From an uncultured Chryseobacterium sp. (lineage in GTDB: Bacteria > Bacteroidota > Bacteroidia > Flavobacteriales > Weeksellaceae), in contig CAJYGB010000033.1 in NCBI GenBank assembly GCA_913774355.1, forward strand, positions 1-64,000: 64,000 nucleotides of DNA. Direction: 5' to 3'. The notes under the pieces were generated by a model that worked only from the letters and a program-made list of their open reading frames with translations, made no database searches and was not told the origin of the DNA. Shown here piece after piece: positions 8,322 to 17,613 of the stretch (within the stretch, counting starts at the first letter, position 1; every line of letters begins with the position of its first letter). Both the position numbers and the translations under genes were made by a program.

Positions 8322-8834
8322 TTAATTAGCAGGCACACTGCTGAAATTCAGTGCTACCCTGAGGTTCATATCTGAACTTGTCTGATTTTTCAATTCATAA
8401 ACCGTTCTTACGGTAACGCCCGTACTTTTCACCACACTATCCAGAAACCCTGTATTTTCAAGGTCCAGGTTGATGCTTGAAGCGTCGGTTGCAATATTGG
8501 ACCTGGAAGCTACCAGCTTTTCACCGGTTCCGTTTGATGAAATATATACTTTAATCGATTTGAAGGCATTAAGCGTTCCTCCGGATGGTGAAACCACAGA
8601 TACTTTTGCATCCGAAATCCTTACATCTTTAATTTTAGCATCATTATTCCCTCCAAACCATGTCTGAATATTGGAAGCAGTTGCTGTGGAAGAAACTTCC
8701 TTATCCGCAGGAACACCGGTAGATACCAAGACATTTGCCGTGTAAGGAAAAGTATTCTGAACCAACGACTGTACGGTACCACAGCTTACCAAAGCCACTG
8801 AAGTCACTGCCGCTGTCAAAAATATATTTTTCAT
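8322..8834 (-). CDS. Lipoprotein of unknown function
   Basis: A 170-residue protein with a clear lipobox (VALVSC, Cys19). The mature part is Ser/Thr/Val-rich, predicted mostly beta, with no enzymatic motif. It contains ISDAKVSVVSPSGGTLNAF and a long strand ending VALNFSSV, as in small envelope beta-sandwich proteins. I do not recognise a family. It is followed by a shared terminator and preceded 48 bp upstream by another lipoprotein gene in the same direction. Confidence 0.65.
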   Translation of the reverse strand: MKNIFLTAAVTSVALVSCGTVQSLVQNTFPYTANVLVSTGVPADKEVSSTATASNIQTWFGGNNDAKIKDVRISDAKVSVVSPSGGTLNAFKSIKVYISSNGTGEKLVASRSNIATDASSINLDLENTGFLDSVVKSTGVTVRTVYELKNQTSSDMNLRVALNFSSVPAN

Positions 8835-8882
8835 AATGATAAATTTTAAATTTTGTTTGCAGAAATTATACCAAATCGGAAA

Positions 8883-9428
8883 TTACTCCACATTTATGGT
8901 AAAACTTCCCTTCGTTGTGCCGGATGCCATATTGCTTTTCCCGACGATCAGCCATACTTCGCCTTTCCCTTTTACATCGTAGGTAATTTCCTTTCCGAAA
9001 GGCCCGTCGTAGTCGCCGTTAGGCAGTTTGATCTGATTGAAACGGATGTTAAAATCCTTGACGTCGGTTGAAATTTTCGCCTTTAAGGTCGATTTATTGA
9101 AATTGGTAATTTTTAAAATAAATTCCTGGCCGTCCTTCGTAAATTCTTCCCCCAGTTTGAAAGGAAGCTGTGCCGCGTCGGCGGTACGGATGATCTGCCC
9201 ATCTTTTACATCCCTCATTACTCCTTTGCTTAGTACCTCTTTTGTTTTTGGGGCATTATTGATAACGGAATCTTTCATTTTTACGGCGGCAGAATCTGCT
9301 TTCTCTATTGGAGAGGCCTGTTCTGAAACTGCCACTGAATCTGAATCCAGGGTCTGCATTTCCGTAACTTTCGGTTCTTTTTTACAGGAAATGATGATCA
9401 GGGGAATGAGCAATAAGATTTTTTTCAT
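8883..9428 (-). CDS. Lipoprotein of unknown function
   Basis: A 181-residue protein. I start it at ATG 9428 because this places MKKILLLIPLIIISC, a proper lipoprotein signal, at the N-terminus; the longer reading frame adds 17 residues without a signal. An acidic linker (about 20-75) follows. The C-terminal 95 residues look like a beta-sandwich (LKITNFNKSTLKAKIS, GKGEVWLIVGKSN). The family is unknown. Confidence 0.65.
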   Translation of the reverse strand: MKKILLLIPLIIISCKKEPKVTEMQTLDSDSVAVSEQASPIEKADSAAVKMKDSVINNAPKTKEVLSKGVMRDVKDGQIIRTADAAQLPFKLGEEFTKDGQEFILKITNFNKSTLKAKISTDVKDFNIRFNQIKLPNGDYDGPFGKEITYDVKGKGEVWLIVGKSNMASGTTKGSFTINVE

Positions 9429-9562
9429 AATAATGAATTTAATTGTATGTTCCAAACTATAGGCAGTTAATGATGCCAAAATTATTCCATTAATTCCATC
9501 ATAACCTTAAAATAAAATTAGATTTTAATAGATTAATCTTTACTGATTAAATTTCTTCTTTG

Positions 9563-10933
9563 CTACTTTATGGCTTGATAATAAAGGACTCTGGACAGTA
9601 TTTTTTCATTTCTGTGCATTCTGGCTTTGCTGAGGATCGATTTTCTGAGATTTTCGTCATGAGCTTTTGAGGCATATTCCAACAGCTGCCTATCATTAAA
9701 ATTAATGGTTATCTCATAATAATTTAGAACAAAATCTTTACGTTTCATGTTTTGGGAAGTAATTATTCCGCCCCAGTTGATGTAGCTGCAGATAAGAATT
9801 ATTCCATATATACACCACACCATTGAATTGAACAAAAAAACATTTCTTTTCTGTCTTCGAATTTTAATGAAAGTCATGAACAATCCGACCAGTGCTAAAA
9901 TCAAAAATGCATATACGCCTAGTCTTTTATAGGTAAATCCGTAGCTGGTTATGTATTCCGAATTTTTCAACATTGCTGAAATTACCAATACCGCATTCAG
10001 GAAAATCCAGATTTTTGCTAAATTTTTCATGAAGCCTGCTTTAGGATCAAAATTAAAGCTCGATTTAAAGTAAAACATAATGACCAGAATCGACATGATG
10101 ATCGAAATGATTACGGCATTTACCCGTTCGTGGGTTTCTTCCGAAAGCCGGACCGGAGTTTTTACCGTTTCATAGAATTGTTCGTAATTATAGGTAATAA
10201 TGAAAAATACCAGCAAAATATTCAGGGCCAGGAGGGAAATCACGCCGCTCATTCTTTCTGTATCAAGATCAAAAAAAGAATAGGTAGGTTTCAGTACTTT
10301 ATCCTTTTCATTGAAGTCATTATCTAAAGTAGAGTTGGTTTTATAAATCAACCTTTCGACAACATGATTCCAGTACGTAAAAGCAATAAAAATACCCAGG
10401 GTGGCAATGGCTATGAGCTGCCAAAATTTAATATCAAATTCAACATCTTCGAAAAGACCTGCAAAATGATCACTTCCGGCAGAATAGATCCAAAAGAAAA
10501 CACAGATTAACAGCAACGGGACGAATATCAATGCAAATACTTTCTGCCAAAATCCATGTATTTTTTTCTTTGGAAGCCATTGATCAAAACTGAAGAACCT
10601 GCACAAAAAAGTAGAAAGGTTAGTAACCATAACGGGAATCAACAACAGGATTTTCATTCTTCTGTTCCGTGAGCGGTAGCCCAACAAAATCACCGAGCTG
10701 ATCACAGCCAGAAATGAAGGGAAATCCCCGTACCAGGCAAATGCACAGCTGGAAAAAATGCTTGTTATAAAAAGGAAAATAAAGGTTTTGGTCCTGTTCT
10801 TTTGCGGAGTTCTGAAAAAAGTGAGAACCGCGTAGATCAACCCGATGATTCCGAGGTTCAGACCGACATTCTGATCGTAAAAGAGGATGATGAAAAGGAT
10901 AGTGGTAAGAAATATATAATGATGTGTTTTCAT
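9563..10933 (-). CDS. Multi-span membrane protein (DUF4153/DUF4173-like)
   Basis: A 456-residue protein with about 11-12 predicted membrane spans and a soluble C-terminal tail of about 55 residues. The pattern WIYSAGSDHFAG followed by a long span and a cytoplasmic ERLIYK loop resembles the DUF4153/DUF4173 group, whose function is unknown. It is the last gene of a minus-strand run of small membrane proteins that starts with a winged-helix regulator near 12742 and possibly at 13838. Confidence 0.6.
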   Translation of the reverse strand: MKTHHYIFLTTILFIILFYDQNVGLNLGIIGLIYAVLTFFRTPQKNRTKTFIFLFITSIFSSCAFAWYGDFPSFLAVISSVILLGYRSRNRRMKILLLIPVMVTNLSTFLCRFFSFDQWLPKKKIHGFWQKVFALIFVPLLLICVFFWIYSAGSDHFAGLFEDVEFDIKFWQLIAIATLGIFIAFTYWNHVVERLIYKTNSTLDNDFNEKDKVLKPTYSFFDLDTERMSGVISLLALNILLVFFIITYNYEQFYETVKTPVRLSEETHERVNAVIISIIMSILVIMFYFKSSFNFDPKAGFMKNLAKIWIFLNAVLVISAMLKNSEYITSYGFTYKRLGVYAFLILALVGLFMTFIKIRRQKRNVFLFNSMVWCIYGIILICSYINWGGIITSQNMKRKDFVLNYYEITINFNDRQLLEYASKAHDENLRKSILSKARMHRNEKILSRVLYYQAIK

Positions 10934-10951
10934 GATGGCTTATTTATAAAA

Positions 10952-11251
10952 TTAAAAGTTGCAGCAGTTGATGACCGCCAGGAAATAAATGATACTGATC
11001 GGGATGTTCAGCAGCATGAGGACGGCAGCATTTCCGTGCGGCTTATTGTCGGTACTATTGGACATAAAGAATATGAGTTCATAAAAGAATACGATGACAT
11101 TAATGACGGCAGCTGCAAGAACATAGTAGAATCCTATGATTAACAGAAATTCGCTTCTTGTAAGAAGATAGATTATCAGGAGGAGCGTTCCCAAGGTGAA
11201 TGAAAGATAAAACGCGGTCTTTCCTTCTATACTGAATTTTATATTTCCCAT
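10952..11251 (-). CDS. Small three-span membrane protein
   Basis: A 99-residue hydrophobic protein with about three spans (residues 13-31, 33-60, 78-96) and the insert SNSTDNKPHG. No family recognised. It sits 18 bp above the 456-residue membrane gene and 3 bp below the Coq4-like gene, so it is cotranscribed with both. Confidence 0.6.
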   Translation of the reverse strand: MGNIKFSIEGKTAFYLSFTLGTLLLIIYLLTRSEFLLIIGFYYVLAAAVINVIVFFYELIFFMSNSTDNKPHGNAAVLMLLNIPISIIYFLAVINCCNF

Positions 11252-11254
11252 AAT

Positions 11255-11740
11255 TTAATGTAAAACAGTGGTATTTTTCTGTTGAATAAAGTCTTTCAAA
11301 TGGTCGAAATTCTGCCAGAGCAGCGCTTCAAAATCCCAGTGGTAAAAAGCGCGCATGTTCTTACCTTTTTTATAGGCTCTGATATAATCCCTGAAATATT
11401 CCGGCAGGATGAGGCTTCCCAACACGATGGCTGCCAGAAGGTGGGCATTGAGCTTTCCGTTCCCCAGCAGGAGAAACTGCATGGCGATTTCATCCTCAAA
11501 ATGGGTTCCGCAGCCGGTGATCAGATGATGGACATCATGATTTTCCATTTTCGGGATCATGCTGAAGCCATGCTTTCTGTAAAATTCGCCGAGTTTCCGG
11601 CCTAGGGAATCTTCCTGAAATTCCAGCAGCTGTTTTTCCGTAAACCGCCACTGCCTTTTCTTTTTCTTAAAATATTTCCGGTAAAGTTTCTGGGTTTTAT
11701 CGTAAACGAAAAGCAGAAAGCGGACGCGTAGTTTTTTCAT
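11255..11740 (-). CDS. Coq4-like protein
   Basis: A 161-residue protein with a basic N-terminus (KKKKRQ). The region HDVHHLITGCG (68-78) followed by Glu84 fits the HDxxHx11E metal motif of the Coq4 family. Coq4 acts in ubiquinone synthesis in mitochondria and some bacteria. Flavobacteria use menaquinone, so the same reaction is unlikely here. The protein is shorter than Coq4 and lacks further recognisable features. A lipid- or quinone-binding role at the membrane is an inference from family and neighbours. Confidence 0.6.
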   Translation of the reverse strand: MKKLRVRFLLFVYDKTQKLYRKYFKKKKRQWRFTEKQLLEFQEDSLGRKLGEFYRKHGFSMIPKMENHDVHHLITGCGTHFEDEIAMQFLLLGNGKLNAHLLAAIVLGSLILPEYFRDYIRAYKKGKNMRAFYHWDFEALLWQNFDHLKDFIQQKNTTVLH

Positions 11741-11752
11741 AGTTTATAAAAT

Positions 11753-12043
11753 TTAAATTAATGACAGGATGAGAAAAAAGAAAAAAAGAATCGGAAAATT
11801 GAATATCAGCAATATCATGGAATTTTTGAATTCGGTTCTGTTTTCAGGAAAAATGAAGATCAATGCAAAAAGCAGCAACACTGAAAATATATTGATGACC
11901 AAATTAATTCCGGATAAAAAGATGAATATCATCACGGTATCATCGTCTATTTTTAGTACCATTAATAGTATAATCAAAATCCCGATCAACCAGTTTGCAC
12001 AAAAATACTGTAATGCAATTCTGTTATATTTAAACTCTTTCAT
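11753..12043 (-). CDS. Small three-span membrane protein
   Basis: A 96-residue hydrophobic protein (spans about 12-30, 36-62, 72-95). I start it at ATG 12043 (MKEFKYNRIAL). The longer frame up to 12148 would overlap the next gene by 52 bp and has no membrane character in its added part. No family recognised. Confidence 0.55.
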   Translation of the reverse strand: MKEFKYNRIALQYFCANWLIGILIILLMVLKIDDDTVMIFIFLSGINLVINIFSVLLLFALIFIFPENRTEFKNSMILLIFNFPILFFFFLILSLI

Positions 12044-12096
12044 CACGTTTAAGTTTGAATATTGTAATTTCCGGACGGACCATATAAATTTCTGTT

Positions 12097-12384
12097 TTAG
12101 CTTCCCGCGAAAGGGGTTCCGAAAATTCCAACAGCGAGTTCGATCCATATCGCCAATACTAAAAGAATAACGAAGCAGATCATGAATTTGGAACGAAGCG
12201 CCTTCTGTGATCTGATGACCAGGTTGATAAAAAATGTCGTCCCGAAAAGCAATATTCCGGCAATGAGAAAATCAAACGGTGACCAGCTCCACCCTTCAAA
12301 GAATAAGTTTCCGAAAAAAGCAGTAATGATCAGTAATGCCGGTATGGCAAAAATAATGGCTGTTTTCTGTTTGTCTAAAATCAT
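12097..12384 (-). CDS. Small membrane protein
   Basis: A 95-residue protein with three predicted spans (9-27, 36-55, 67-88), with WSWSPFDFLIAGILLF in the middle one. No family recognised. It is probably in the same transcript as the regulator gene 67 bp upstream. Confidence 0.6.
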   Translation of the reverse strand: MILDKQKTAIIFAIPALLIITAFFGNLFFEGWSWSPFDFLIAGILLFGTTFFINLVIRSQKALRSKFMICFVILLVLAIWIELAVGIFGTPFAGS

Positions 12385-12451
12385 AGTTTCAAATTTTTAA
12401 TAATTAAAAGTACTTTGTATTTCAAAGTTAAAGTATAAAAAAATATATAGC

Positions 12452-12742
12452 TTATTTCCCCAGCAATTTTTCAAGCGCATTGATGTGTTGTGTAAAAGCT
12501 TCTCTTCCGCTCTGGGTCACCCGGTAAGAGGTTTTCGGTTTTTTGCCGACGAATTCTTTTTTAACTTCAATGTAACCGGATTTCTCTAATGCGTTGCTGT
12601 GACTCGCCAGGTTACCGTCCGTAATTTCAAGTAAAGCTTTCATTTCGGAAAAATCAACCCAGTCGTTTACCATAAGAACGGACATGATGCCCAACCTTAC
12701 CCGGCTTTCGAATTCTTTGTTGAGTTGATTTATTTTTATCAT
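12452..12742 (-). CDS. Winged-helix transcriptional regulator
   Basis: A 96-residue one-domain regulator of the small winged-helix type that often controls membrane-protein operons in Bacteroidetes. The recognition helix region is ITDGNLASHSNALEKSGYIEV (about 41-61), and the wing is KKPKTSYRVT. No ligand domain is present. It lies 5 bp below the next gene, in one run with membrane proteins on both sides, and probably regulates them. Confidence 0.8.
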   Translation of the reverse strand: MIKINQLNKEFESRVRLGIMSVLMVNDWVDFSEMKALLEITDGNLASHSNALEKSGYIEVKKEFVGKKPKTSYRVTQSGREAFTQHINALEKLLGK

Positions 12743-12747
12743 TTTAA

Positions 12748-13218
12748 TTAATCTTGCTGTTTTATATGCTCAAGCATAATGACTTTATTATTGGCAAATT
12801 TCACAATCAGCTGATGATCCGTAAAACCAAAGCCGGTACCTGTTCCTGCATAATACTGCCAGAAGTTCTGTTGTTTATCTTTCAATTCAGGGCTACCTAA
12901 GATTTCTTTTACTTCTGACGAATCTTTACCAATCAGTAATCTACTATCAATAAGATCATCAATCATTTTATAATTGTCAACTCCGCTTTCCGTTCTTTTG
13001 TTTAACTGCCATATAACGGAATCAAAATCTCTGCTTCTTTCTTTGGTTATACTATAGATCAGAATAGAAATGATCAGAAAATAAATAACCGGAGAAATAA
13101 TACCAGTTAACAGGATACTCTTTAGAAATCGTCTTTTCTTATTTTTTAATACAAGCCAAAAGATACCTAAAATGACAGCTGCCAGGATTAAAATAATAAA
13201 AAAAGCAGAATCATCCAT
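12748..13218 (-). CDS. Membrane-anchored protein of unknown function
   Basis: A 156-residue protein with two N-terminal spans (about 5-22, 35-57), then a soluble domain (70-156). The soluble part has IGKDSSEVKEILGSPELK and FWQYYAGTGTGF, a layout like SmpA/OmlA-type small beta domains. This similarity is weak. It is 2 bp from the upstream gene. Confidence 0.55.
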   Translation of the reverse strand: MDDSAFFIILILAAVILGIFWLVLKNKKRRFLKSILLTGIISPVIYFLIISILIYSITKERSRDFDSVIWQLNKRTESGVDNYKMIDDLIDSRLLIGKDSSEVKEILGSPELKDKQQNFWQYYAGTGTGFGFTDHQLIVKFANNKVIMLEHIKQQD

Positions 13219-13220
13219 TT

Positions 13221-13838
13221 TTACTTATACTTTTTATGCATAATCAATCCGTATACAATATGCAGGGCTCCGAAACCTATTGTCCAGAATAGCAGTCCCC
13301 ATCCCAAAAAGAATAAGGAGATCAACCCCAGAATGATCTGACAATATCCTAAATATTTTACATCCGTCAATGTATATCGTTCCGCGCCCACCAGCGCGAG
13401 GCCGTAAAAAATTAGCGTTGCCGGGGCTATGAATACAAAAAGATGATGATATAGCAATCCTAAGCAGAAGAAACCTCCCGTTACCAAAGGGACTGCAAAG
13501 GTAATCAAAAGTCGCTTTGTAGTAGCATCCCAGATCTTCAGTCCTTTCTTTTTACTTTTGTTGGCGGTAAAAATGTAACCGCTAAGCACTGCTACGATCA
13601 AAATCACGGTTCCGATCACCACCAGTTCTTTTACCAGAGAAGGTCCGAAAACACTTCTTTTCCCGTCAAAATAATCAATTCCATTCTTCTGAAATACAAA
13701 ATACACATATACAGCTCCGATGATAGCGGCTAATCCCGCAACGACCCCGGATAATCCGCTCAAGGAAATAAACCGGGAAGAGCGTTCCATCATAGAACGA
13801 ATGTGTGATAAGTCTTCGTGATAGTTTTTTGATTCCAT
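13221..13838 (-). CDS. Multi-span membrane protein
   Basis: A 205-residue protein with about six spans. The N-terminus HEDLSHIRSMMERSSRFISLSG is an amphipathic segment seen in a Bacteroidetes family that travels with small winged-helix regulators. Its function is unknown. It is the first gene of the run, so the promoter should lie in 13839-13980. Confidence 0.6.
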   Translation of the reverse strand: MESKNYHEDLSHIRSMMERSSRFISLSGLSGVVAGLAAIIGAVYVYFVFQKNGIDYFDGKRSVFGPSLVKELVVIGTVILIVAVLSGYIFTANKSKKKGLKIWDATTKRLLITFAVPLVTGGFFCLGLLYHHLFVFIAPATLIFYGLALVGAERYTLTDVKYLGYCQIILGLISLFFLGWGLLFWTIGFGALHIVYGLIMHKKYK

Positions 13839-13980
13839 AAAAAGAACTTTGAATTACAAAGTTATTATTTTTTCTGAATGTGCAAAATTTTTTTGGAAAA
13901 AAGTTGAATTGTGAATGGCCAGTTTGCTTTCTTATTTTTTTAAATTACTTAAAACAAATTAAAAAATTATCTGACTCACG

Positions 13981-16900
13981 TTATTTTATAGCAAACAGTT
14001 CCTTGATCTCCCTGTTGTTCAGATTACCGATCCAGCTTTCTCCGATAGCTATCGTCATATCAGCAAGCGCTTTTTTGGATTGAATCATTTCATTAATTCT
14101 CTCTTCAAAAGTATTTCTGGTAATAAACCGGTGAACCATAACATTATTTTTCTGTCCTATACGATAAGCACGATCCGTAGCCTGATCCTCTACCGCAGGA
14201 TTCCACCAGAGATCATAATGGATGACATGGCTTGCAGCCGTTAAATTCAGACCTGTTCCGGCAGCTTTCAGGGAAAGAATGAAAATTTTGTCGGCAGGAT
14301 TATGCTGAAACCGGTGAATCATTTCCTTCCGCTGTTTTAGCGTACATCCTCCGTGATAAAACATGAGCGGCTCTCTGTAACGTTCTTCCAGAAAATGCTG
14401 AAGCAGATCTCCCATTTCTTTAAACTGGGTAAAAATGAGGACTTTTTCCCGGCTTTCCACAATACTGTCTACCGTATCGAACAGCAAGGCCATCTTGCCA
14501 CTCAAAGAAGCATCCAGTCTGTTGTTCTTGAGAAACTGGACAGGATGATTACATATCTGCTTCAGGGCCAGAATCATCTGAAGCACCAGCCCCTGCCTTT
14601 TGAAAAGTTCTTTGCTGTTTTGAGGATCAATGGCTTCTATAGCCATCATAGCTTCTTCCAGGGTCTTTTCGTACAGGGCAGCCTGCTCAGCCGTCAGTGT
14701 TGTAAATGTATTAATTTCCATTTTATCAGGAAGATCGCTGATAATTGACTGATCTGATTTCAGCCGTCGCATCATGAAGGGAGCCGTAATCTTTTTTAGT
14801 TTTTCAGCAGCTTTCACGTCATGATAGACTTCCACGGGCATCCCGAAATCTTCTTTAAACTGTTTGCTGCTGCCCAAAAAACCACGGTTACAGTAATCCA
14901 TGATGCTCCAAAGTTCGCTCAGCCGGTTTTCCACAGGGGTTCCGCTCATGGCAATACAATAGTCTGCCGGGATGCTCTTTACAGCTTTTGCCTGAGCCGT
15001 ATCCTGATTCTTAATATTTTGTGCCTCATCAATAACAACAGTCTGCCACGGAATCTTTTTTAACCTGGATGCCTCGGTACGGGCAATTCCGTATGACGTA
15101 AGCAAAACATCATGTCCGGAAGCTATCTTTCTGCCGGTTCCGTGAAACAGAGCTACCGATAAGGAGGGAGCAAATTTTTCAATTTCCGTCTGCCAATTGG
15201 TCAGCAGGCCGGTAGGGGCAATAATAAGGACTTTTTTATCTTCCAGCAATCCTTCTTCCTTGTATTTGAGTAATGTTGTAATGACCTGCAATGTCTTTCC
15301 CAGACCCATATCATCAGCCAGCAGAGAGCCAATGCCTATTTTCGAGTTCCGGTAGAGCCAGGAATAGCCGCGTTTCTGGTACGGCCTGAGTTCTGCCCTG
15401 ATGCTTTCCGGAAGAGGAACCTCATTTACGGATGTCAGTTCTTCAATAAGGCGCAGCACCTCATCATCCATGGTAATTTTTGCGCCCTGATATTCGCCAC
15501 TCAATGCTGCATGGAGGATTTCCCGCGATGAAAGTTCCTGACCTGAGGAAAAATGCCGATGCAGTTTTTCAAGTTCTTCTTTTCCTACATACATATACTG
15601 TGACTTATATCGGATCAGGGTATCCGATTTATCCAGTATTTTTTTAAACTCTTCTTCATCCATGACCGTGTCTCCTACAGCTACCTGCCAGTCGAAGGAA
15701 AGCATTTGTTCCAGGTTTAAAAAAGATCTTCCCGGCCTTGTTTTTACCCTGACACTGGGTTTCGGCCGGAGGATGTCCTGCAATGATTTGGGCAGCAGAA
15801 CCTCCACATCCAGCAGACTGATTACGGGAATCATCCGAAAGAGGAAAGGAGTGAAAGAGACATGATCCATCACGATAAGGTCCTTCCCTCTCGAATTAAT
15901 GCATTGTTCAAGCCCGGGAATAAAGTCGGACATGGCGGCCATGGTCTGTAAAATATCCGACCTGTATTTCTTAAAAATGTCAAGCGAAAGGATCGTTCTG
16001 AGGGAAATCTGTTCTTCCGGAAATTCTTTGATGCCGGAAACATTTATTTCCACTAAAAAAAGATGACGGTCTGTTTCTGAAACCACAAGCTGCGGCCTGA
16101 GCCCGCCCTGTGTAAGATAATACTTCTGGAGCCAGGTCTGTATGCCGCCTGCAGAAGCCCGCTCTCCGGGTGCATTAAAAGCATAGGAACGATTGGCAAA
16201 AAAGAGATCATGAAATATTTCTCCTTGTTCTTTTCCTGATAACGCGGTAATCAGTTCGGTGATGAAAACGGATAGAAGATTCTGAGCCATGTTCTTCATC
16301 TTTTTTTCGGATCCTGCTTCCTGCCACCGGAGTATACCGGGAATAATGATCTCTGCCATTTCGCTCTCCAGCGCTCTCACTTCTTTACTGACAGAAGCCG
16401 GAATCCAGCGGACGCCATATTTTCCGCCCGGCATTATGACCACCTGCGGAATAACGGCACCGTTTGCCGTAAGGTGAAGCGCCAGGAGAAATGCGGTATG
16501 CAGAGAAGCTGCCGAAGGCTGGTAATCCTGCATTCTGCCGGATGAGATACGGCTGAGCTCCACCATCATCCTCCGGACGGAAACACGGCTTTCACCGATC
16601 ATTGCCGCAACCCTGAAGTTTTCATCGGTCACGATAAAGCAGGTGTCATGAATAGTGATCTTGCCATCTTCATTTTCCGGGAAGCCTGCCGCATGGGCAA
16701 AACTTGTTTTTCCCTGAAGGATTTTCTGAGCATTTTTCACGATCTTCTGTACTGCCGTTCCGTACTTACTTTTAAAATCGGTTGTACTGCTGAAGAATAC
16801 GGGTTTTTCAGGAAGCAGAGACATCAGCGGCTCCTGAATGGGGGAAAGCGAAGTAAAAATAAGCTGCCTGTAAATGTCCTCTCTGCCCGGAGCATCTTTT

Positions 16901-17493
16901 ACAGAAACGCTTTTCTTTTTTTTATCTTCGATGTAAAAGTCTGCCAGCTGAGGAATTTCTACCGCTTTTCTGCTGATAAAGCTCCCTCTTTTATTGAGCT
17001 CGGCTATCAGATCCAGCAGGTGGAGTTCAAAAACAAGGAAAGGATTATTATCAATTTCTTCGCTAAGCTTATAAATAACGGCAGCCAGATGTTTACAGGG
17101 AACAGCCCGATCCGGACAGCTGCAGTACATGGTAAGATCCGTCCATTGCCTTGGAAAAATCCGGAGGCCAGCATCCTGTGCCAGCCGGAGCAGTAGCGGA
17201 TCCAGTTCCCGGTTCAGCAGTCTGGAAATAATCATTGGATACAGCTCGACAGCTTCCAAAAAAATTTCAATCTTATCGTTATCAAATGTCGGGATAGATA
17301 TATCTATTTTATACGGGAAAGGACTGCTTCCTGCCACTTCAGCAAAAATATGATTTCCATCTATTCTGATCTGCTTTACGGCACCTTTCCTTGCGTAACT
17401 TGAGCCTCTGGGAAGCCTGTTGCTGTAATCTATATTATTCAAGGCCAGTAGCCACTCCTGTCCCCACCAGGTTTTGCCAAACTGCTTAGCCAT
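13981..17493 (-). CDS. SNF2-family helicase with SWIM zinc finger
   Basis: An 1170-residue DNA translocase. Residues C124, C126, C133 and H135 form a SWIM zinc finger (CSCPDRAVPCKH). A long family-specific region follows (about 200-690). The SNF2 ATPase has Walker A DDMGLGKT (near 730), DEAQ (near 824), SGTPVENRLSELW and the C-terminal helicase motifs AAGTGLNLTAASHVIHYD and DRAYRIGQ. Bacterial SWIM-SNF2 proteins are usually linked to DNA repair or transcription recycling; the precise role is unknown. It stands alone between terminator-poor gaps. Confidence 0.92.
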   Translation of the reverse strand: MAKQFGKTWWGQEWLLALNNIDYSNRLPRGSSYARKGAVKQIRIDGNHIFAEVAGSSPFPYKIDISIPTFDNDKIEIFLEAVELYPMIISRLLNRELDPLLLRLAQDAGLRIFPRQWTDLTMYCSCPDRAVPCKHLAAVIYKLSEEIDNNPFLVFELHLLDLIAELNKRGSFISRKAVEIPQLADFYIEDKKKKSVSVKDAPGREDIYRQLIFTSLSPIQEPLMSLLPEKPVFFSSTTDFKSKYGTAVQKIVKNAQKILQGKTSFAHAAGFPENEDGKITIHDTCFIVTDENFRVAAMIGESRVSVRRMMVELSRISSGRMQDYQPSAASLHTAFLLALHLTANGAVIPQVVIMPGGKYGVRWIPASVSKEVRALESEMAEIIIPGILRWQEAGSEKKMKNMAQNLLSVFITELITALSGKEQGEIFHDLFFANRSYAFNAPGERASAGGIQTWLQKYYLTQGGLRPQLVVSETDRHLFLVEINVSGIKEFPEEQISLRTILSLDIFKKYRSDILQTMAAMSDFIPGLEQCINSRGKDLIVMDHVSFTPFLFRMIPVISLLDVEVLLPKSLQDILRPKPSVRVKTRPGRSFLNLEQMLSFDWQVAVGDTVMDEEEFKKILDKSDTLIRYKSQYMYVGKEELEKLHRHFSSGQELSSREILHAALSGEYQGAKITMDDEVLRLIEELTSVNEVPLPESIRAELRPYQKRGYSWLYRNSKIGIGSLLADDMGLGKTLQVITTLLKYKEEGLLEDKKVLIIAPTGLLTNWQTEIEKFAPSLSVALFHGTGRKIASGHDVLLTSYGIARTEASRLKKIPWQTVVIDEAQNIKNQDTAQAKAVKSIPADYCIAMSGTPVENRLSELWSIMDYCNRGFLGSSKQFKEDFGMPVEVYHDVKAAEKLKKITAPFMMRRLKSDQSIISDLPDKMEINTFTTLTAEQAALYEKTLEEAMMAIEAIDPQNSKELFKRQGLVLQMILALKQICNHPVQFLKNNRLDASLSGKMALLFDTVDSIVESREKVLIFTQFKEMGDLLQHFLEERYREPLMFYHGGCTLKQRKEMIHRFQHNPADKIFILSLKAAGTGLNLTAASHVIHYDLWWNPAVEDQATDRAYRIGQKNNVMVHRFITRNTFEERINEMIQSKKALADMTIAIGESWIGNLNNREIKELFAIK

Positions 17494-17547
17494 AATTTGT
17501 ATTTTTTTAATTTAATTTAGATAGCGGCATTTCTACATTATCTTCGG

Positions 17548-17572
17548 CCCCGATACCATATCTGTATCGGGG
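17548..17572 (-). terminator. Possible terminator hairpin after the crotonase gene
   Basis: A perfect 9-bp stem CCCCGATAC / GTATCGGGG with a 7-nt loop lies between the crotonase stop (17614) and the SNF2 start (17493). There is no T run after it on either strand, so termination is uncertain; it may be a small repeat. Confidence 0.35.
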
Positions 17573-17613
17573 GATTTGAAATGCTTATACAGACATATCT
17601 TTCAGGAAACAGG

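Noticed and set aside
12044..12148. Longer start of the 96-residue membrane protein
   Set aside because: It would overlap the next gene and adds a Cys/Arg-rich stretch without membrane character.
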